Position numbers and translations under genes: made by a program. Below, piece after piece: positions 6,245 through 9,189 of a DNA stretch of 9,189 nt. Positions within the stretch are counted from its first letter, which is position 1; each line of letters begins with the position of its first letter. Under the pieces are notes generated by a model, which was given only the letters and a program-made list of their open reading frames with translations, was not told the origin of the DNA and searched no databases. The stretch is from an uncultured Collinsella sp. Lineage in GTDB: Bacteria; Actinomycetota; Coriobacteriia; Coriobacteriales; Coriobacteriaceae. The stretch covers positions 1-9,189 of the forward strand of contig CAKUGX010000079.1 in the NCBI GenBank assembly GCA_934654765.1. The letters are read 5' to 3'.

Positions 6245-7003
6245 TCACTCCTCGCTCTGCGAATACGAAGCGTCCAGAATCTCCTGCGCGTATGCGCGCT
6301 CCTGGGGCGTAAGCCGCGCCGTCTCGATCAGGTCGGGACGCCAGCGGCAGGTGCGCTCGATTGAATTCTTACGGCGCCAGGCGTCAACCTTGGCATGGTC
6401 ACCGCTCACGAGCACCGGCGGCACGCCCTCGCCGTTGAATTCGGCAGGGCGGGTGTACTGCGCATACTCGAGCAGGCCTCCGTCTTCGGCGGTCGAGAAC
6501 GACTCGTCGACGTTGCTCATCTCGTCACCAAGGGCGCCGGGAATTAGGCGTACGACGGCATCGGCAACGACCATAGCGGGAAGCTCGCCGCCTGTGAGCA
6601 CGTAATCGCCGATCGACAGGCGCTCGTCGGCATACGCATAGGCACGCTCGTCGACACCTTCGTAACGGCTGCACACAAACAGCAGGCGCTCGCTTTTGAG
6701 CAGGCGCTCGGCCACATGCTGTGTAAAGGGCTCGCCACAGGGGGTAAAAAACACCACGGTGGGCTTAGGACCCTCGGAGCTAATAGCCTCGATGGCCTCG
6801 GCAATAGGCTCGACCTTCATGAGCATGCCCTGCCCGCCGCCGTACGGCTCGTCATCGACGGTACGATGGCGGTCGTGCGTCCAGTCGCGCAGGTTATACG
6901 CCTTAAAATCAAAAAGGCCGGCCTTGCGGGCGCGGCCCAAAATCGATGTGGACATGACGGGCTCAAACATCTCGGGAAAGACCGAAAGGGTCTCAATCAG
7001 CAT
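6245..7003 (-). CDS. trmD: tRNA (guanine37-N1)-methyltransferase
   Basis: This enzyme methylates G37 next to the anticodon with S-adenosylmethionine, preventing +1 frameshifting. The 252 residues fit the SPOUT family. Seen are VFPEMFEP at 8-15, DDEPYGGGQGM at 50-60, the knot segments SRYEGVDER at 112-120 and IGDYVLTGGELPAMV at 131-145, and the loop ESFSTAEDGGLLEYAQYTRP at 167-186, where the family's catalytic aspartate lies (probably D174; this assignment is by eye). The loop is slightly longer than in the E. coli enzyme as I recall it. The start is ATG at 7003 with GGGAGG five to six bases upstream, 10 bases after the rimM stop. It sits in the classic rpsP-rimM-trmD order. Its last codons and stop overlap the ribosome-binding site of lepB. 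Confidence 0.98.
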   Translation of the reverse strand: MLIETLSVFPEMFEPVMSTSILGRARKAGLFDFKAYNLRDWTHDRHRTVDDEPYGGGQGMLMKVEPIAEAIEAISSEGPKPTVVFFTPCGEPFTQHVAERLLKSERLLFVCSRYEGVDERAYAYADERLSIGDYVLTGGELPAMVVADAVVRLIPGALGDEMSNVDESFSTAEDGGLLEYAQYTRPAEFNGEGVPPVLVSGDHAKVDAWRRKNSIERTCRWRPDLIETARLTPQERAYAQEILDASYSQSEE

Positions 7004-7013
7004 GCTGTCCTCC

Positions 7014-7535
7014 CTACTTGTCCATATCGATCAAGCCGTCCATAACGTGGACGGAAATTGCTCCTGTGTCGGGAAGATCGAGCACAACCTGCTCGATCAC
7101 GGGAATCAGTACCTCGCCGTACCGATCACCCTCGACAACCCAAACATCGTTAGCGGGCGTCGACATGATCTCGACGATCGTGCCGAGTGAACCGAAGCGC
7201 TCGTCGACCACCTCGCGACCCATCAGGTCGGTATAGGCGGCGTCGAGTGAATCGAGCTCAAAATCGTCACGATTTGCCAACACATAGCATCCCGTGATGC
7301 CCTCGGCGGCCGTCAAGTCGTCAATGCCCTCAAACGAGACCAGATCGCCATCGCCCGTATCGGTGACGGACACGACCGTGCAAAAGCGGTCGCGCTTGAG
7401 CGCCGGCGGCGTCAGGGCGACACGCATACCCGGCTCTAATACAGAAGGAAGCCCCCGCAGCGGCTGCGCGAGGACCTCCCCCTTCCTTCCGTGCGGCTTG
7501 ACCACACGGGCGATGTTTTTGTACTGGGACCTCAA
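7014..7535 (-). CDS. rimM: Ribosome maturation factor RimM
   Basis: RimM assists assembly of the head of the 30S subunit, binding S19 and acting on 16S rRNA processing. The 173 residues show an N-terminal RimM barrel beginning with IARVVKPHGRKGEVLAQPL (8-26) and a C-terminal PRC-barrel domain from about 101, with YGEVLIPVIEQVV at 139-151. The only usable start is TTG at 7535: an in-frame stop lies seven codons upstream and no ATG or GTG occurs between, while the next in-frame GTG (codon 11) would remove conserved residues. AGGACC is directly before the TTG, giving unusually short spacing. The start codon sits in a perfect palindrome, listed separately, and is four bases after the khpA stop. 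Expression may depend on ribosomes arriving from khpA. Confidence 0.95.
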   Translation of the reverse strand: MRSQYKNIARVVKPHGRKGEVLAQPLRGLPSVLEPGMRVALTPPALKRDRFCTVVSVTDTGDGDLVSFEGIDDLTAAEGITGCYVLANRDDFELDSLDAAYTDLMGREVVDERFGSLGTIVEIMSTPANDVWVVEGDRYGEVLIPVIEQVVLDLPDTGAISVHVMDGLIDMDK

Positions 7536-7548
7536 GGTCCTAGCCCAG
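7524..7548 (-). promoter_or_regulatory. Inverted repeat enclosing the rimM start codon
   Basis: The plus strand reads GGACCTCAAGGTCC at 7527-7540, a perfect palindromic arm pair. In the mRNA this gives GGACC-UUGA-GGUCC, with the rimM UUG start in the four-base loop and the purine-rich AGGACC in the stem. Outer bases CUGGG (7548-7544) and CCCAG (7528-7524) could form a competing or extended stem. The khpA stop codon is at its edge. Melting by ribosomes finishing khpA is a plausible switch; this is inferred. Confidence 0.5.
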
Positions 7549-7824
7549 AACCTCTACCTCGACAGCAGTGTCGAGGCGAGCGGCCAGTGCACGGGCGAGC
7601 GTGCGAATGGCCTTGATGGTACGGCCACGACGGCCGATGACCTTAGCGACGTCATCCTCGGCGACAGAAACCTCGATCGTAGAGGCGTCGTCACCATCGA
7701 TGACCTCAAGGCTCACGGAATCCGGGTCGTCGACGATCTGAACAACGAGATATTCGACGAGATCGGCGATGCGATCTGAGAGCATTGCCTCACCCTCGAG
7801 CTGTGCAGCGTCAACCTCAGGCAC
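7540..7824 (-). CDS. khpA: KH-domain RNA-binding protein KhpA
   Basis: This small RNA-binding protein of the KhpA (YlqC) family usually pairs with KhpB and affects translation, RNA stability and cell size in Gram-positive bacteria. The 94 residues contain one KH domain; the signature is VAKVIGRRGRTIKAIR at 59-74, with the GRRG loop. The chosen start is GTG at 7824, three bases after the rpsP stop and with GAGGAG six bases upstream. An inner ATG at 7785 with GAGGG upstream would give 81 residues, closer to the family norm of about 75 to 80, starting MLSDRIADLVEYLV; it remains a real alternative. Its place between rpsP and rimM is the standard one in Gram-positive genomes and supports a role tied to ribosome production. 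Confidence 0.94.
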   Translation of the reverse strand: MPEVDAAQLEGEAMLSDRIADLVEYLVVQIVDDPDSVSLEVIDGDDASTIEVSVAEDDVAKVIGRRGRTIKAIRTLARALAARLDTAVEVEVLG

Positions 7825-7827
7825 GAT

Positions 7828-8169
7828 TTACTCCTCGGCGCCCTCAGCGGCCTCAGCGGCAGCCTTAGCGGCCTCGGCCTCTTTGGCGAGCTGCTTCTTG
7901 GACTTCTTGACGACGGTCTCGGTCTTCTCGCCCTCGTTGGCGGCCTTGACCAGAGCGGCGACGGCGTCGGTGAGCTGAGCGCCCTTGGACTGCCAGTCGG
8001 CGATCTTCTCGAGGTCGAGGTTGATGGTCTTGGGGGCGGTCATCGGGTTGTAGCGGCCAACCTCCTCGATGATACGACCGTCACGCGGGGCGCGGGAATC
8101 GGCGACGACGACACGGTAGTACGGACGCTTCTTAGCGCCGTGACGAGCAAGGCGAATCTTGACTGCCAA
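7828..8169 (-). CDS. rpsP: 30S ribosomal protein S16
   Basis: S16 is a structural protein of the small ribosomal subunit body. The protein of 113 residues begins [20 protein letters not shown] and continues [22 protein letters not shown] (21-42, shown in part as [14 protein letters not shown]), all standard S16. The start is TTG at 8169, preceded by GGAGGAG at good spacing. Extending further upstream is possible in frame but would add non-conserved residues. The conserved core ends near residue 80; the remaining 33 residues form a Lys/Ala/Glu-rich tail ([15 protein letters not shown] then alanine and glutamate), which makes it longer than the usual 80 to 90. Such tails occur in actinobacterial S16. 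It is the first gene of the rpsP-khpA-rimM-trmD-lepB block. Confidence 0.97.
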   Translation of the reverse strand: MAVKIRLARHGAKKRPYYRVVVADSRAPRDGRIIEEVGRYNPMTAPKTINLDLEKIADWQSKGAQLTDAVAALVKAANEGEKTETVVKKSKKQLAKEAEAAKAAAEAAEGAEE

Positions 8170-8188
8170 AGGAAACTCCTCCAACCAA

Positions 8189-8203
8189 GCAGCTTTAGGC
8201 TGC
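8189..8203 (-). promoter_or_regulatory. Short hairpin in the rpsP leader
   Basis: GCAGC at 8189-8193 and GCTGC at 8199-8203 form a five-base-pair stem with a five-base loop. It lies about 20 bases before the rpsP TTG and just upstream of GGAGGAG. It could be a site for feedback by S16 or simply a chance stem; nothing else supports a regulatory role. Confidence 0.25.
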
Positions 8204-8225
8204 AACTACAAACAAACAGTTGAAC

Positions 8226-8254
8226 ATAATACGCCATCGACGCGGGCAGGTGAA
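8226..8254 (-). promoter_or_regulatory. Candidate main promoter of the rpsP operon
   Basis: On the minus strand TTCACC (8254 to 8249) and TATTAT (8231 to 8226) are separated by 17 bases. They match the vegetative consensus at four and five of six positions. The predicted start point near 8219 gives a leader of about 50 bases before the rpsP TTG. This is the best-matching promoter I see in the window. Confidence 0.5.
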
Positions 8255-8298
8255 GTCCGTGAGACCAACTTCTTCGGTGTAGTCGAGGGCAAATCCAT

Positions 8299-8326
8299 AT
8301 CTTAGACAAGAATTCGGGATTTGCAA
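8299..8326 (-). promoter_or_regulatory. Second, weaker upstream promoter candidate for rpsP
   Basis: On the minus strand TTGCAA (8326 to 8321) and TAAGAT (8304 to 8299) stand 16 bases apart, each matching four of six consensus bases. It lies about 75 bases upstream of the better candidate and close to the dinB promoter region, so the divergent promoters would share control DNA. Confidence 0.25.
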
Positions 8327-8358
8327 GCACATACACGCACCCCACATGAGCTGCGCGG

Positions 8359-8364
8359 TATACT
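8359..8364 (+). promoter_or_regulatory. Candidate -10 element for dinB
   Basis: TATACT matches the -10 consensus at five of six bases. No clear -35 lies 16 to 18 bases upstream. The expected start point near 8371 coincides with an ATG in frame with dinB, so either a leaderless message starts there or a leader of about 39 bases runs to the ATG at 8410, which has its own ribosome-binding site. No LexA-type box is evident nearby. Confidence 0.4.
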
Positions 8365-8409
8365 CATGACATGGAAAGACGCGAACATACATACGGTTAT
8401 GAGGATGCC

Positions 8410-9189
8410 ATGGGCGTCACACCGCCTCCCTGGACGGGTTCGGCGGTGGGCCTCATGGACCTCGATGCGTTTTTTGCGAGCGTGGAGATGCTCGATCATC
8501 CCGAATGGCGCGGAAAGCCGCTCATCGTGGGCGGAGATGCCGATTCGCGTGGCGTCGTGTCCACGTGTTCGTATGAGGCACGTCGCTTTGGCGTGCGCTC
8601 TGCCATGGCCTCGGCCGAGGCGCGGCGCTTGTGCCCACAAGCCATTTGGACGCACGGGCACTTTGATCGCTACCGCGAGGTGAGCGCGCAGGTCATGGCG
8701 ATTCTTGCCGAGGAGACGCCGCGCGTTGAGCGCGTATCCATCGACGAAGCCTTTATCGATATCACACCGGGTCGCTTTGCGCCCGAGGACCCACTGCTGG
8801 TTGCACGGCGTATAAGCGACCGTGTGGCAGCGCTGGGAGTGACGTGCTCCATTGGCGTGGGCTGCAACAAGACGGTCGCAAAGATCGCAAGCGAGCGTGA
8901 CAAGCCGTTTGGATTGACGATTGTGCGTCCCGGGACGGAACAGCGCTTTTTGGCCGCGCTACCAGTGTCTGCCATGAGCGGCATCGGGCGCTCGGCCGAG
9001 GAACGACTGCGCCGCATGCGCATCTACACCCTCGGCGAGCTATCACGTGCACCGGAATCCACCTTGGCCTCTATTTTTGGCGTCAACGGCGGACGCATGC
9101 GCCAGCGTGCGCTGGGACTCGAAATCTCCGAAGTCACAAGTCTCGATGAAGAGCGTGAGGTTAAATCGGTGAGCAATGAGCGCACCTTT
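8410..9189 (+). CDS. dinB: DNA polymerase IV (Y-family), N-terminal part cut by window edge
   Basis: This is an error-prone translesion polymerase. From ATG 8410, 260 residues are visible of an expected 350 to 430. LMDLDAFFASVE at 15-26 supplies the first catalytic aspartate (D17) and the steric-gate Phe22; SIDEAFID from 111 supplies D112 and E113; YEARRFGVRSAM at 56-67, GVGCNKTVAKIASERDKPFG from 149 and the helix-hairpin-helix GIGRSAEERL at 191-200 follow, and SVSNERTF at the edge opens the little-finger domain. I chose 8410 because GAGG stands five bases before it and the 13 codons upstream (from ATG 8371) have low GC at third positions, unlike the gene. A start at 8371 on a leaderless message is the alternative. 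It is divergent from the rpsP operon and outside its function. Confidence 0.93.
   Translation, partial: MGVTPPPWTGSAVGLMDLDAFFASVEMLDHPEWRGKPLIVGGDADSRGVVSTCSYEARRFGVRSAMASAEARRLCPQAIWTHGHFDRYREVSAQVMAILAEETPRVERVSIDEAFIDITPGRFAPEDPLLVARRISDRVAALGVTCSIGVGCNKTVAKIASERDKPFGLTIVRPGTEQRFLAALPVSAMSGIGRSAEERLRRMRIYTLGELSRAPESTLASIFGVNGGRMRQRALGLEISEVTSLDEEREVKSVSNERTF

Noticed and set aside
6248..6248. GTG at 6248 as the lepB start
   Set aside because: It falls within the GAGGAG ribosome-binding site, whereas the ATG at 6242 is five bases from that site.
8380..8402. GAAC...GGTT near the dinB start as a LexA/SOS box
   Set aside because: The half-sites are not spaced as in the Gram-positive box GAAC-N4-GTTC and the second half does not match, so SOS control is not supported.

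Overview
The window looks like a chromosomal core region of a high-GC anaerobic actinobacterium, most likely a gut Coriobacteriia close to Collinsella. This is inferred from gene content: an rpsP-KH-rimM-trmD-lepB order of actinobacterial type, a two-subunit glycyl-tRNA synthetase (most other Actinobacteria use a single-chain enzyme), and a pyruvate phosphate dikinase with its dedicated regulator, typical of anaerobic glycolysis. No transposase, integrase, CRISPR array, tRNA or rRNA gene was seen.

Layout, right to left along the minus strand: rpsP (S16), khpA (KH RNA-binding protein), rimM, trmD and lepB form a tight block (7828-8169 down to 5679) with gaps of 3 to 10 bases or overlaps, led by a candidate promoter near 8226-8254. 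A 65-base gap on the coding side of lepB's end (5620-5678 plus the stop) holds a possible internal promoter. Then come glyQ, glyS (3-base gap) and ppsR (34-base gap). A 326-base gap (1372-1697) follows, AT-rich in its upstream half, with a strong inverted repeat, a phased GGTAAA series and a candidate promoter. It ends at ppdK, which runs off the left edge just before its catalytic histidine segment. On the plus strand at the right edge, a divergent dinB-type gene (Y-family DNA polymerase IV) runs off the window.

Together the minus-strand genes couple translation (S16, its maturation factor RimM, tRNA m1G37 methylation, glycyl-tRNA charging), export (signal peptidase I) and pyruvate/PEP metabolism (PPDK and the bifunctional kinase/phosphotransferase that switches it). 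All named genes belong to known families, so the novelty lies in the non-coding parts: a matching hairpin just upstream of the ribosome-binding sites of both ppsR and ppdK, a rimM UUG start codon placed inside a perfect inverted repeat, a repeat that supplies the ppsR stop codon, and dense candidate control sites before ppdK. Several starts are not ATG (rpsP TTG, khpA GTG, rimM TTG, ppdK GTG), and the lepB and dinB starts were chosen from ribosome-binding-site evidence.
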